NCBI GenBank assembly: GCA_001899585.1
Contig: MKWE01000057.1
Coordinates: forward strand, 62,001 to 126,000
Reading direction: 5' to 3'
From: Rhodospirillales bacterium 70-18
GTDB taxonomy: Bacteria; Pseudomonadota; Alphaproteobacteria; Acetobacterales; Acetobacteraceae
DNA length: 64,000 nt
Shown here: positions 28,182 through 36,689 of the stretch, one piece after another
Layout of the letters: the number at the start of each line of letters is the position of its first letter
How positions within the stretch are numbered: the first letter of the stretch is position 1
Made by a program: the position numbers and the translations under genes
Notes under the pieces: model-generated
Seen by the model: only the letters and a program-made list of their open reading frames with translations
Told to the model about the DNA's origin: nothing
The model's database searches: none

Positions 28182-28853
28182 TCAGCCCCCCACCGCCAGC
28201 ACGCGGTTCACGAACACGCCGCTCACCTGCACCTGCGCGGGCGGGATCGGCTCGGCCTGCGCCACCCGTACCTCGGCCACCGTCAGCTTCGCGGCGGTGG
28301 CCATGGCGGGGCCGAAATTGGCCTGCGCATGGCGGAACGAGAGGTTGCCCCAGCGGTCCGCCACGTCGGCGCGCACCAGGGCGAGGTCGCCGATGATCGC
28401 GGTCTCCAGCACGTAGTCGCGGTCGCCGAAGCGGCGCACCTCCTTGCCGGCGGCAAGCTCGGTGCCGAAGCCGGAGGGGGTATAGAAGGCCGGGATGCCG
28501 GCGCCGCCGGCGCGCAGGCATTCGGCGAAGGTGCCCTGCGGCAGCACGACGAGTTCGATCTTGCCGTCCTTCCACAGCTCCTCGAACGCCGACAGGCCGG
28601 GGGCGTGGCCGCGGGCGGCGCTGCAGATCACCTTGCGCACCAGCCCGGCTTCGATCAACTCATGGGTGAGGGAGAGGCGGTGGGTGGCGGAATTGGAGAC
28701 CAGGGTGAGGTTTCTGGTGCCGCGCTCGCGCAGGGCGCGGATCAGCACATTGGCGAAGCCGGCGCCGCCGAAGCCGGAACACAGGACGGTGGCGCCATCG
28801 GACACTCCCTCCAGCGCCTCGGCGGTCGAGGCGACGCGTTTGTCGATCGGCAT
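28182..28853 (-). CDS. 3-oxoacid CoA-transferase-type subunit A
   Basis: A 223-residue alpha subunit of a class I CoA-transferase, with the family CoA-binding signature in CSGFGGAGFANVLI near residue 30 and FGTELAAGKEVRRFGDRDYVLE. It is the first gene of an operon with subunit B and an alpha/beta hydrolase. The order resembles aromatic-acid (beta-ketoadipate) gene clusters, but no ring-cleavage gene is in the window, so the pathway stays open. It is divergent from a glutathione transferase gene. Confidence 0.93.
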   Translation of the reverse strand: MPIDKRVASTAEALEGVSDGATVLCSGFGGAGFANVLIRALRERGTRNLTLVSNSATHRLSLTHELIEAGLVRKVICSAARGHAPGLSAFEELWKDGKIELVVLPQGTFAECLRAGGAGIPAFYTPSGFGTELAAGKEVRRFGDRDYVLETAIIGDLALVRADVADRWGNLSFRHAQANFGPAMATAAKLTVAEVRVAQAEPIPPAQVQVSGVFVNRVLAVGG

Positions 28854-28952
28854 TTCCGTCCCTTGCGTGCAGCGCCTGTTTCCGGAAGTCTAGCACCGCG
28901 CGCGACGCCAGCGTCAATCGGCGGCGCCCAGGGAACGCCCGGAGGAATGCCC

Positions 28953-29600
28953 ATGCCGAACCCCGATCCCGCCCCGGCGAGGATGACGCTGCACTGGTCG
29001 CCGCGCTCGCCCTTCGTGCGCAAGGTGATGATCGTGGCGCATGAGCTGGGGGTGCAGGACCGGCTGGACTGCGTGCGGACCGTGGTCGGCGGCATCATCA
29101 TCCATCGCGAGCTGATGCGCGAGAACCCGCTGGGCAAGCTGCCGACGCTGGTGCTGGCCGATGGCACGGTGCTGTATGATTCGCACGTGATCTGCGAGTA
29201 CCTCGACACGCTGCACACCGGGCCGCGCCTGTTTCCACCGGGCGGGCCGGCGCGGATGACGGCGCTGCGCCGCCACGCGCTGGGCGACGGGATGCTGGAT
29301 GTCGGCCTCGCCTGGCTTTCCGAACGCGGCCGCCCGGCCGAGCGCCAGTCGTCCGACCACATCGCCCTGTGGCGCGCCAAGCTGCAGGCCTGTGTCGATC
29401 ATCTGGAGGCGGAGGCCGACGAACTCGCGGCGGCGCCGTTCGGCATCGGCCATGTCGGGCTGGGCACGGCGCTCGGCTATCTCGATTTTCGCTTCGGCGC
29501 GGAGGGGTTTCGCGCCCGCCATCCGCGCATCGGCGCCTGGCTCGCGAGTTTCAATGCGCGCCCCTCCGTGATCGCCAACCTCCCTGTCGATGACAGCTAG
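28953..29600 (+). CDS. Glutathione S-transferase family protein
   Basis: A 215-residue protein with an N-terminal thioredoxin-fold GST domain (WSPRSPFVRKVMIVAHELG, then ENPLGKLPTLVLADG and YDSHVICEYLD) and an all-alpha C-terminal domain. The start at 28953 has GGAGGA six bases before it; another in-frame ATG lies at 28947. The biological substrate is unknown. The TAG stop is also the edge of a long palindromic repeat that begins at 29597. Confidence 0.9.
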   Translation: MPNPDPAPARMTLHWSPRSPFVRKVMIVAHELGVQDRLDCVRTVVGGIIIHRELMRENPLGKLPTLVLADGTVLYDSHVICEYLDTLHTGPRLFPPGGPARMTALRRHALGDGMLDVGLAWLSERGRPAERQSSDHIALWRAKLQACVDHLEAEADELAAAPFGIGHVGLGTALGYLDFRFGAEGFRARHPRIGAWLASFNARPSVIANLPVDDS

Positions 29601-29701
29601 AGCGTGATGACCGCTGAAAGAAGCGGTCATCACGCTCTAGCGTTTGTTTTGTCGCGTGATTCAGACCTCCGGTGATTCCGCCTCCGGTCATCACGCTCTA
29701 G
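29597..29701. repeat. Palindromic repeat, family 2, with 19-base stem
   Basis: The first part is a perfect 19-base inverted repeat (29597-29615 with 29622-29640, six-base loop) built on TAGAGCGTGATGACCGCT. After a short T-rich gap, a second section (29653-29701) joins CGCGTGATTCAGACCTCCGG to the same GTCATCACGCTCTAG end. A reverse-oriented relative lies at 48004-48050. It overlaps the stop codon of the GST gene. Confidence 0.85.
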
Positions 29702-29713
29702 GAATCCCACCCC

Positions 29714-30607
29714 ATGATCCAGTCCCGCATGATCGGCGACGCCAAGGTGACCCGCGTGCTGGAGTATTCCGGCCCGACCCATGCGCCGGAATTCCTGTTC
29801 CCCGAGGTGCCGAAGGCCGAGCGCGACGCCCAGCTCGCCGCGCATGCCGCGTGGCTGGCGCCGCACCACTACGTGCCGCATATGGACCGGCTGATCGTGA
29901 CCATCCAGCTCTGGCTGGTGCAGGCCGGCGGCAATACCATCCTGGTCGACACCGGCGTCGGCAACCGCAAGAAGCGCGCCGCGCCGCGGATGGACATGCT
30001 GAACACCCTGGTGGTGCCCTGGCTGGAGGCCGCCGGCGCGGCGCCCGAGAAGGTGACGCACGTGGTCCATACCCACCTGCACACCGACCATGTCGGCGGC
30101 AACACGATTGAGCAGGACGGCCGCTGGGTGCCGGCCTTCCCCAATGCGCGCTACCTGATGCCGAAGGCCGATTTCGATTACTGGAAGGCGGAGTACGACC
30201 GCGGCGATGTAGGCGTGCAGGCCGGCTCCTTCGCCGACAGCGTGCTGCCGGTGCTGGCGGCCGGGCTGGTGGATTTCTACGACGGCGACGCCGAACTGGC
30301 CGGCTGCCTGGTGCCGGAGGCAGTGCCCGGCCACTCCCCGGGACTCACCGCACTGCGCCTGCGTTCCAACGGCGAGGAGGGGTATTTTTCCACCGATACG
30401 ATGCACAGCCCGATCCAGATCGCCAACCCGCATTGGAACGACCGCTACATCGTCTGGCCGGACCAGGCCCGCCAGTCGCGCGCTAAGGTGCTGGCGCGGG
30501 CGGCGGAGCGCGAGGCGCTGATCATGCCGTTCCATTTCGGCGCGCCCTATTGCGGCTATGTCCGCCGCCAGGGCGAGGGCTATCGCTTCGAGCCGGCGGG
30601 CTGGTAG
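29714..30607 (+). CDS. Metallo-beta-lactamase-fold hydrolase
   Basis: A 297-residue metal-dependent hydrolase. The zinc motif HTHLHTDHVGG (residues around 117-127) is intact; further ligands are the His in EAVPGHSPG, the Asp in FSTDTMH and the His in MPFHFGAPYCG. There is no signal peptide. Members of this group include lactonases and other esterases, but no residue here fixes the substrate. The gene is flanked by two repeat-like hairpins and has no close operon partner. Confidence 0.9.
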   Translation: MIQSRMIGDAKVTRVLEYSGPTHAPEFLFPEVPKAERDAQLAAHAAWLAPHHYVPHMDRLIVTIQLWLVQAGGNTILVDTGVGNRKKRAAPRMDMLNTLVVPWLEAAGAAPEKVTHVVHTHLHTDHVGGNTIEQDGRWVPAFPNARYLMPKADFDYWKAEYDRGDVGVQAGSFADSVLPVLAAGLVDFYDGDAELAGCLVPEAVPGHSPGLTALRLRSNGEEGYFSTDTMHSPIQIANPHWNDRYIVWPDQARQSRAKVLARAAEREALIMPFHFGAPYCGYVRRQGEGYRFEPAGW

Positions 30608-30617
30608 CAGTAAGAAA

Positions 30618-30680
30618 CACATGGAGGCGGGGAGAAGAGGCCTGGTCTCTTGCTCCTCCCCGTCTCCCTGCCTCCATGTG
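30618..30680. terminator. Palindromic element between convergent genes, family 3
   Basis: A 63-base hairpin with outer arms CACATGGAGGC (30618-30628) and its complement (30670-30680), continuing inward over GGGGAG/CTCCCC with an asymmetric insert. It lies between the convergent MBL-fold and thiolase genes and may terminate both. The first 17 bases match 54342-54358 at 16 of 17 positions, so it is also a repeat. Confidence 0.6.
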
Positions 30681-30697
30681 ACCTGCGTCTTTCGTCC

Positions 30698-31852
30698 CTA
30701 CAGCGCCGCCTCGCCCCCCAGGATCACGGTCACCTGGCTCGACAGGACGCCGCCATTGCCGTGCGCGACGGCGACCTCGCATGCCGGCACCTGCCGCGCC
30801 CCTGCTTCGCCGCGCAACTGGCGCGCGGCCTCGATCAGCAGCAGCAGGCCGTACATACCGGGATGGCAGTAGGACAGCCCGCCGCCCGCGGTGTTCACCG
30901 CCAGCCGGCCGCCGGGCGCGATCGCCCCGCCGGCCACGAAGCGCCCGCCCTCGCCCTTCGGGCAGAAGCCGAGATCCTCCAGGAACAGGATCGTGTTGAT
31001 GGTGAAGGCGTCGTACAGTTCCGCCGCATCCACCTCCGCCGGCCCCAGCCGCGCCATCGCATAGGCCTGCCCGCCGGATATCCTCGCCCCGGTCATCGTG
31101 AGGTCGGGCATGCGCGAGATCGAGGCGTGCGAGAGGCACTCGCCGACGCCCAGGACATAGGCCGGCCTGCGCCGCAGGCCGCGCGCCCGCGCCGCCGAGG
31201 TCAGCACCACCGCGCCACCGCCATCGGTCACCAGGCAGCAATCGCGCACGCTCAGCGGATAGCTGACCATCCGGGCATCCAGCACCTGCTGGATGGTGAG
31301 CGGCGCCTTCTCCCACGCCACCGGGTTCAGCAGCGCCCATTGCCGCGCCGCCACCGCCACCTCGGCCAGGTGCTCGCGGGTGGTGCCGAATTCGTGCATG
31401 TGGCGCGATGCCGCCAGGGCATAGGCGCTGGCCGGCAGGAACGGCCTGTAGGGCGTCTCGTACGGGTTGAACTCGCGCGGACTGGCGGCGGCGCGGCTGA
31501 CACTGCGCTGCGTGCTGCCGTAGGCGATCAACGCCACCTCGCACAGCCCATGCTCGATCGCCGCCATCGCATGCGCCACATGCGACATGAACGACGAACC
31601 GCCGATCTGCGTGCCGTCCTGGTAGCGCGGGCGGATGCCGAGATATTCGCACAGGCTGAGCGTGGGCATGCGCAACTGCGAGGCGGCGGTGAACACGCCG
31701 TCCACATCGGCGAGCGTCAGGCCGCAATCGGCCAGCGCCCGGTGCGTCGCCTGCGCCATCAGGTCAACCGGCGAGGTGCCCGGCGCCACCTGCCCGAGGT
31801 CGGACTCCGCGACGCCGACGATGGCGATGCTGCCACGCGACAGCCCGGTCAT
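30698..31852 (-). CDS. Thiolase-fold protein, SCP-x/lipid-transfer type
   Basis: A 384-residue thiolase-superfamily protein. The start IAIVGVAESDLGQVAPGTSP and the C-terminal NTAGGGLSYCHPGMYG and AVAHGNGG segments are typical of the SCP-x-like branch. The usual acyl-accepting cysteine near residue 90 is replaced in GGSSFMSHVAHAMAAIEHG, as in many of these proteins. It overlaps the DUF35 gene (ATGA), and such pairs commonly form a complex acting on steroid or acyl-CoA side chains. The substrate is not determined here. Confidence 0.88.
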   Translation of the reverse strand: MTGLSRGSIAIVGVAESDLGQVAPGTSPVDLMAQATHRALADCGLTLADVDGVFTAASQLRMPTLSLCEYLGIRPRYQDGTQIGGSSFMSHVAHAMAAIEHGLCEVALIAYGSTQRSVSRAAASPREFNPYETPYRPFLPASAYALAASRHMHEFGTTREHLAEVAVAARQWALLNPVAWEKAPLTIQQVLDARMVSYPLSVRDCCLVTDGGGAVVLTSAARARGLRRRPAYVLGVGECLSHASISRMPDLTMTGARISGGQAYAMARLGPAEVDAAELYDAFTINTILFLEDLGFCPKGEGGRFVAGGAIAPGGRLAVNTAGGGLSYCHPGMYGLLLLIEAARQLRGEAGARQVPACEVAVAHGNGGVLSSQVTVILGGEAAL

Positions 31853-32244
31853 GCCGCAATCTCCCCATCCAATGGGACGAACACGGGGTAGGGGGGCTGG
31901 TCGCCCTCCTCGGGGTGCATGCGCATCCGCACACGCTGGCCGATGCGCACCGCCATCGGGTCGATCCCCTCCACTCGGCTCATCATGCGGAACCCCTCGT
32001 CGAGGTCGATCAGCGCGACATTATGCGGCTCGGCGCCGCGGGTATGCACCACTGTGGTGGCGTGCACCGTGCCCAGCCCGGCCGAGACGCGCCATTCCAG
32101 CGTGTCCGTGCCGGTGCCCGGGGCGATCACCCGCGGGTAGAACACCGCCCGCCCGGTGGCCTTATCCACCTGATAGGCCAGTTCCCCCTTGCGGCAATGC
32201 GCCACGAACACCCCGTTCGGCGAGGCGGTCTTCAGGTCTTCCAT
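31849..32244 (-). CDS. DUF35 OB-fold protein with degenerate zinc ribbon
   Basis: A 131-residue partner of the thiolase-fold protein. The C-terminal part looks like the OB-fold (LEWRVSAGLGTVHATTVVHT, IGQRVRMRMHPE). The N-terminal rubredoxin-like zinc ribbon, usually with two CxxC pairs, keeps only one cysteine (VAHCRKGELAYQ), so zinc is unlikely to bind in the usual way. Its stop overlaps the start of the thiolase gene, which it precedes in transcription. Confidence 0.83.
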   Translation of the reverse strand: MEDLKTASPNGVFVAHCRKGELAYQVDKATGRAVFYPRVIAPGTGTDTLEWRVSAGLGTVHATTVVHTRGAEPHNVALIDLDEGFRMMSRVEGIDPMAVRIGQRVRMRMHPEEGDQPPYPVFVPLDGEIAA

Positions 32245-32420
32245 CCGCGTTTCCCTCCCGGCCAGCAGCTCGCGCCCGGATGTTCCGCCGGATAGGCGAG
32301 GCGATCAACCTGGCATCGCCGCGGACGCCGGCAGGGGGGGGACCATTCCGCCCTGCACCCCGCCGCATTATGCTCCACCCGGGCTGACTCGCCCCCAGAA
32401 CGCGGCACAGGAGATTCGGA

Positions 32421-33212
32421 ATGGGCCAACTCGACGGCAAGGTCGCCTTCATCACCGGGGGCGCCTCCGGCATCGGGGCCGCCTGCGCCCGCACCCTGGC
32501 GCGCGAGGGGGCCGGCGTGGTCATCACCGACCTCGACGACGCGCGCGGCCAGGCGCTGGCCGCCGAGATCGGGGCGGCCGCGCTCTACCTGCACCAGGAC
32601 GTGACCGACGAGGCCGCCTGGCCCGCCCTGGTGGCGCGGGCCGAGCGGCATTTCGGCCGGCTGGACGTGATGGTGGCCAATGCCGGCATCGCCGTGTTCG
32701 GCCCGGCGCTGGAGATGTCGCTGGCCGACTGGCGGCGCCAGATGGCGGTGAACGTGGACGCGGTGTTCCTCTCGGTGAAGCACGCGGTGCCGGCGTTGCG
32801 GCGCGCCGGCGGCGGCTCCATCGTGCTGATGTCCTCGGTCGCTGGCCTGCGCGGCTCGGCCAACCTGGCCGGCTACAGCGCCACCAAGGGCGCGGTGCGG
32901 CTGTTCGCCAAGTCGATGGCGCTGGAATGCGCCTATGCCGGCGACAACATCCGGGTCAACTCCGTCCATCCCGGCATCATCGTCACCCCGATCTGGGAGA
33001 AGGCGGCAACCGCCCCCGGCGGCGGGCTGAACGCGCCGCTGGACCCGCAGGCGATCGCGCGCGCCACCGTGCCGCTGGGCGTCCCGGCCGACCCGCAGGA
33101 GATCGCCAACGGCGTGCTGTTCCTGGCCAGCGACGCCTCCCGCCACATGACCGGCGCCGAACTGGTCATCGATGGCGGCATGACGGCCGGCGGCCCCCGC
33201 CGGCCCGCCTGA
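32421..33212 (+). CDS. Short-chain dehydrogenase/reductase
   Basis: A 263-residue classical SDR. The cofactor motif is TGGASGIG (residues 11-18), the NAG motif VANAGI follows, and the catalytic Ser and Tyr-x-x-x-Lys are in MSSVAG and YSATKGA. The Asp in ITDLDDARG after the second strand favours NAD(H) over NADP(H). A GGAG element precedes ATG 32421. The substrate is unknown; it is divergent from the DUF35-thiolase pair, with which it could share an acyl or steroid-like substrate. Confidence 0.93.
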   Translation: MGQLDGKVAFITGGASGIGAACARTLAREGAGVVITDLDDARGQALAAEIGAAALYLHQDVTDEAAWPALVARAERHFGRLDVMVANAGIAVFGPALEMSLADWRRQMAVNVDAVFLSVKHAVPALRRAGGGSIVLMSSVAGLRGSANLAGYSATKGAVRLFAKSMALECAYAGDNIRVNSVHPGIIVTPIWEKAATAPGGGLNAPLDPQAIARATVPLGVPADPQEIANGVLFLASDASRHMTGAELVIDGGMTAGGPRRPA

Positions 33213-33302
33213 TCGCCCCGCCTGACCGCCCCGCCACAACGAGGCCCTTGATCTCTCACCCGGAATGGCTCTAGGGCAGCGTGGCCCAAGGGGAGGACGG
33301 AA

Positions 33303-33893
33303 ATGCAGGCATTGCTGGCACTGAGCCGGCGGATCGACGCGCTGAACGAGCTCGTCGGCAAGGTCGTGGCGTGGCTGATCCTGGCGGCGGTACTGCTCAG
33401 CTCCATCAATGCGCTCATCCGCTACACCTTCAACGAGAGCTCCAACGCCTGGCTGGAAGGGCAGTGGTACCTGTTCTCGGCGGTGTTCCTGCTCTGCGCC
33501 GGCTACACGCTGCGTCGCGACGAGCATATCCGCATCGACATCATTTCCGCCCGCCTCGGCGCCCGCGCCCGCGCGTGGATCGACGTGCTGGGCGGGCTGT
33601 TCTTCCTGCTGCCGGCGACCATCCTGATCATGGTGCTGTCCTGGCCGATGGTGGTGGACAGCTACGAGCGGCACGAGATGTCGTCCAATGCCGGCGGCCT
33701 GCTGCGCTGGCCCGCCAAGGTGCTGATCCCCGCCGGCCTGCTGCTGCTCGCCATCCAGGGCATTTCCGAGATCATCAAGCGGGTCGCCTTCCTCAGCGGT
33801 CGCGGCCCCGACCCCGCGGGCATGACCGGCCATGCCCGGCCGGACCAGGACAAGCCGCTGGATACCACGCTCGCCGAGGAGCACGCCGCGTGA
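33303..33893 (+). CDS. dctQ: TRAP transporter small membrane subunit DctQ
   Basis: A 196-residue protein with four predicted membrane segments, as in DctQ. Typical features include NALIRYTFNESSNAWLEGQWY and GYTLRRDEHIRID. TRAP transporters use an ion gradient plus a periplasmic receptor to take up organic acids. The stop overlaps the large-subunit gene as GTGA. The 90-base gap before it follows the SDR gene and may hold a promoter. Confidence 0.93.
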   Translation: MQALLALSRRIDALNELVGKVVAWLILAAVLLSSINALIRYTFNESSNAWLEGQWYLFSAVFLLCAGYTLRRDEHIRIDIISARLGARARAWIDVLGGLFFLLPATILIMVLSWPMVVDSYERHEMSSNAGGLLRWPAKVLIPAGLLLLAIQGISEIIKRVAFLSGRGPDPAGMTGHARPDQDKPLDTTLAEEHAA

Positions 33894-35350
33894 TCCACTT
33901 CATTGTCGACAACATGGCGCCGCTGATGTTCGCGGCCCTGGTGGTCGTGCTGCTGATCGGCTACCCGGTGGCTTTCTCCCTGGCCGCCACCGGCCTCGGC
34001 TTCGGCCTGCTCGGCATCGAGCTCGGCCTGCTCGGCCCCGAACTGCTCCAGGCGCTGCCCGAGCGGGTGTTCGGCATCATGCTGAACGACACCCTGCTGG
34101 CGATCCCGTTCTTCACCTTCATGGGGCTGATCCTCGAACGCAGCGGCATGGCCGAGGACCTGCTGGACACGATCGGCCAGCTGTTCGGCCCGGTGCGGGG
34201 CGGGCTGGCCTTCGCGGTCATCTTCGTCGGCGCGCTGCTGGCCGCCACCACCGGCGTGGTGGCCGCTTCGGTCATCTCGATGGGGTTGATTTCGCTGCCG
34301 ATCATGCTGCGCTACGGCTATGACCGGCGGGTGGCCGCCGGCGTCATCGCCGCCTCCGGCACGCTGGCGCAGATTATCCCGCCCAGCCTGGTGCTGATCG
34401 TCATGGCCGACCAGCTTGGCCGCTCGGTCGGCGACATGTACGCCGGCGCCTTCATCCCGGGCCTGGCGCTGACCGCGCTGTACGCGCTGTTCATCGGCGG
34501 CGTCGCCCTGTTCCGCCCCTCCGCCACCCCGGCGCTGCCGCTGGAGGCGCGCTCCCTGCGCGGCTTCACCCTGGCGCTGCGGGTGGTGACCTCGCTGATG
34601 CCGCCGCTGCTGCTGATCTTCCTGGTGCTGGGCACCATCTTCCTCGGCATCGCCACACCGACCGAGGGCGGCGCCATGGGCGCCACCGGCGCGTTGCTGC
34701 TGGCGCTCGCCCGCCGCCGCCTGTCCTGGTCGCTGCTGCGCCAGGCGATGGACACCACGGCCAAGCTGTCCAGCTTCGTGATCTTCATCCTGGTCGGCTC
34801 CACCGTGTTCAGCCTGATCTTCCGCGCGGTGAACGGCGATCTGTGGGTGGAGCACCTGTTGACCGGCCTGCCCGGCGGCCAACTCGGCTTCCTGCTGGTG
34901 GTCAATCTGCTGGTGTTCGTGCTGGCCTTCTTCCTGGATTTCTTCGAGCTGGCCTTCATCATCGTGCCCCTGCTGGCCCCGGCCGCCGAGAAGCTGGGTA
35001 TCGATCTCATCTGGTTCGGCGTGCTGCTGAGCGTGAACATGCAGACCTCGTTCATGCACCCGCCCTTCGGCTTCGCGCTGTTCTACCTGCGCAGCGTGGC
35101 GCCCACCGAGGAATACACCGACCGCGTCACCAACCGCCGCATGGCGCCGGTCACCACCTGGCAGATCTACCAGGGCGCCATTCCCTTCGTGTGCCTGCAG
35201 ATCATCATGGTCGGGCTGGTGATCGCCTTCCCGTGGATGGTCACCGGCGAGGTCAGCCACGGCACCGGCCGCGACCCCGCCAAGGTGCAGATCAACATCC
35301 CCGCACCGGACAGCTCCAACGACGAACCGCCGCCGGTCACGTTCAAGTAG
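33890..35350 (+). CDS. dctM: TRAP transporter large membrane subunit DctM
   Basis: A 486-residue membrane protein with about 12 hydrophobic segments. Conserved DctM features are GYPVAFSLAATGLGFGLLG, IPFFTFMGLILERSGMAEDLLD, the PPSLVLIV loop and MHPPFGFALFYLR near the C-terminus. A GTG start at 33890 overlaps the dctQ stop; the frame extends upstream inside dctQ but without a sensible protein. It ends in a bidirectional hairpin terminator facing the receptor gene. Confidence 0.94.
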   Translation: MIHFIVDNMAPLMFAALVVVLLIGYPVAFSLAATGLGFGLLGIELGLLGPELLQALPERVFGIMLNDTLLAIPFFTFMGLILERSGMAEDLLDTIGQLFGPVRGGLAFAVIFVGALLAATTGVVAASVISMGLISLPIMLRYGYDRRVAAGVIAASGTLAQIIPPSLVLIVMADQLGRSVGDMYAGAFIPGLALTALYALFIGGVALFRPSATPALPLEARSLRGFTLALRVVTSLMPPLLLIFLVLGTIFLGIATPTEGGAMGATGALLLALARRRLSWSLLRQAMDTTAKLSSFVIFILVGSTVFSLIFRAVNGDLWVEHLLTGLPGGQLGFLLVVNLLVFVLAFFLDFFELAFIIVPLLAPAAEKLGIDLIWFGVLLSVNMQTSFMHPPFGFALFYLRSVAPTEEYTDRVTNRRMAPVTTWQIYQGAIPFVCLQIIMVGLVIAFPWMVTGEVSHGTGRDPAKVQINIPAPDSSNDEPPPVTFK

Positions 35351-35382
35351 GCCCCGGAGCGCACGAAGCCGGAACGCACGAA

Positions 35383-35412
35383 AAAGGCCGGAACCTCGCG
35401 GTTCCGGCCTTT
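35383..35412. terminator. Bidirectional hairpin terminator between dctM and dctP
   Basis: A perfect 13-base stem (35383-35395 with 35400-35412) with the four-base loop TCGC, flanked by A-rich and T-rich edges on the two sides. It sits between convergent transporter genes and would serve both strands. Confidence 0.85.
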
Positions 35413-35433
35413 CCCCGTCGGGCTGGCGGCGGG

Positions 35434-36552
35434 CTACTTCTTCGCCCGCGCCTCGGCGGCGCTCTGCGAATAGACGAAGTTCTCATAGGTGTTCTCGGCC
35501 ACCCGGAACCACAGGAACTCATCCTCGCGGAACGCCTTCCACGAGTCGTAGACCTTCTTGAACTTCGGGTTCTTCGCCGCGAGTTCGTCATAGACCTCGA
35601 ACGAGGCCTTGTAGGCGGCCTGCATGATCTCGCGCGAGAACGGCCGCAGCTCGGTGCCGTTGGCCACCAGCCGGCGCAGGGCGGCCGGGTTGTCGGCGTC
35701 GTATTTCGCCTGCATCCAGGTGTTCACCTCGGCGCACGCCGCTTCCAGCACGGCCTGGTAGGCCGGCGGCAGTTCCTTCATCTTGTCCAGGTTGACATAG
35801 ATCCAGAGCTGCGCGTTCCCCTCCCACCAGCCGGGATAGTAGTAGTATTTGGCCACCTTGTAGAAGCCGAGCTTCTCGTCGTCGTACGGCCCCACCCATT
35901 CGGCAGCATCGATCGTGCCCTTCTCCAGCGCCGGGTAGATGTCGCCGCCGCCGATCTGCTGCGGCACGCCGCCCATCTTGGCGATGACCGCGCCGGCCAG
36001 GCCCGCGATGCGGAACTTCAGCCCCTTGATGTCGTCCGGGGTCTTGATTTCCTTGCGGAACCACCCGCCCATCTGCGCGCCGGTATTGCCGCCGATGATG
36101 GAGGTGACGTTGTAGTCCTTCAGGAACTCGTTCATCAGCGTCAGCCCGCCGCCGTGCAGCATCCAGGCCTGCTGCTGGCGGGTGTTGAAGCCGAACGGCA
36201 CGGTGGATCCGAAGGCGAAGGTCGGGTCCTTGCCCACATAGTAATAGCTGGCAGTCTGCCCGATCTCCACGGTGCCGTTCTGCACCGCGTCCAGCACCGC
36301 CAGCGGCGGCACGATCTCGCCGGCCGCGAAGGGGCGGATCTGGAACTTGTTGTCGGTCATCGCGGCCACCTTGGCGGCCAACATCTCAGCGCCGCCATAC
36401 AGCGTGCCCAGGCTCTTGGGGAAGCTCGACGGCATGCGCCATTTGATTTCGGGCATGCTCTGCGCGATCGCGGGCCGGGGCAGGGCGGCGGCGACCGCGC
36501 CGAGCGCGACCCCGCCAACCGCGGCGGAGCTGATCAGACGGCGTCGTTCCAT
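35434..36552 (-). CDS. dctP: TRAP transporter substrate-binding protein, TakP-like DctP
   Basis: A 372-residue periplasmic receptor. A twin-arginine-type leader (MERRRLISSAAVGGVALG) precedes the mature domain, which carries SMPEIKWRMPSSFPKSLGTL, AAEWVGPYDDEKLGFYKVAKYYYYPGWWEG split over two segments, and QLWIYVN. These features recall the TakP group that binds 2-oxoacids or monocarboxylates with a cation. The start is set by GGAG nine bases before ATG 36552. The gene is convergent with dctQM instead of being in the same operon, but is the obvious partner. A 2-oxoacid substrate is inferred from the TakP resemblance. Confidence 0.9.
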   Translation of the reverse strand: MERRRLISSAAVGGVALGAVAAALPRPAIAQSMPEIKWRMPSSFPKSLGTLYGGAEMLAAKVAAMTDNKFQIRPFAAGEIVPPLAVLDAVQNGTVEIGQTASYYYVGKDPTFAFGSTVPFGFNTRQQQAWMLHGGGLTLMNEFLKDYNVTSIIGGNTGAQMGGWFRKEIKTPDDIKGLKFRIAGLAGAVIAKMGGVPQQIGGGDIYPALEKGTIDAAEWVGPYDDEKLGFYKVAKYYYYPGWWEGNAQLWIYVNLDKMKELPPAYQAVLEAACAEVNTWMQAKYDADNPAALRRLVANGTELRPFSREIMQAAYKASFEVYDELAAKNPKFKKVYDSWKAFREDEFLWFRVAENTYENFVYSQSAAEARAKK

Positions 36553-36689
36553 CCTTGGCGTCTCCTTCCTGTAAGCCCCCCGGCATGGATGCCGCCGCGG
36601 GTGCTGCTGAATACAAATCCAGCCGCCTTCTCGCATGGATGCCTCCACCGGGGCCAGCCCCCGGGCAACGATCCGCCTGCAGAAAATGC

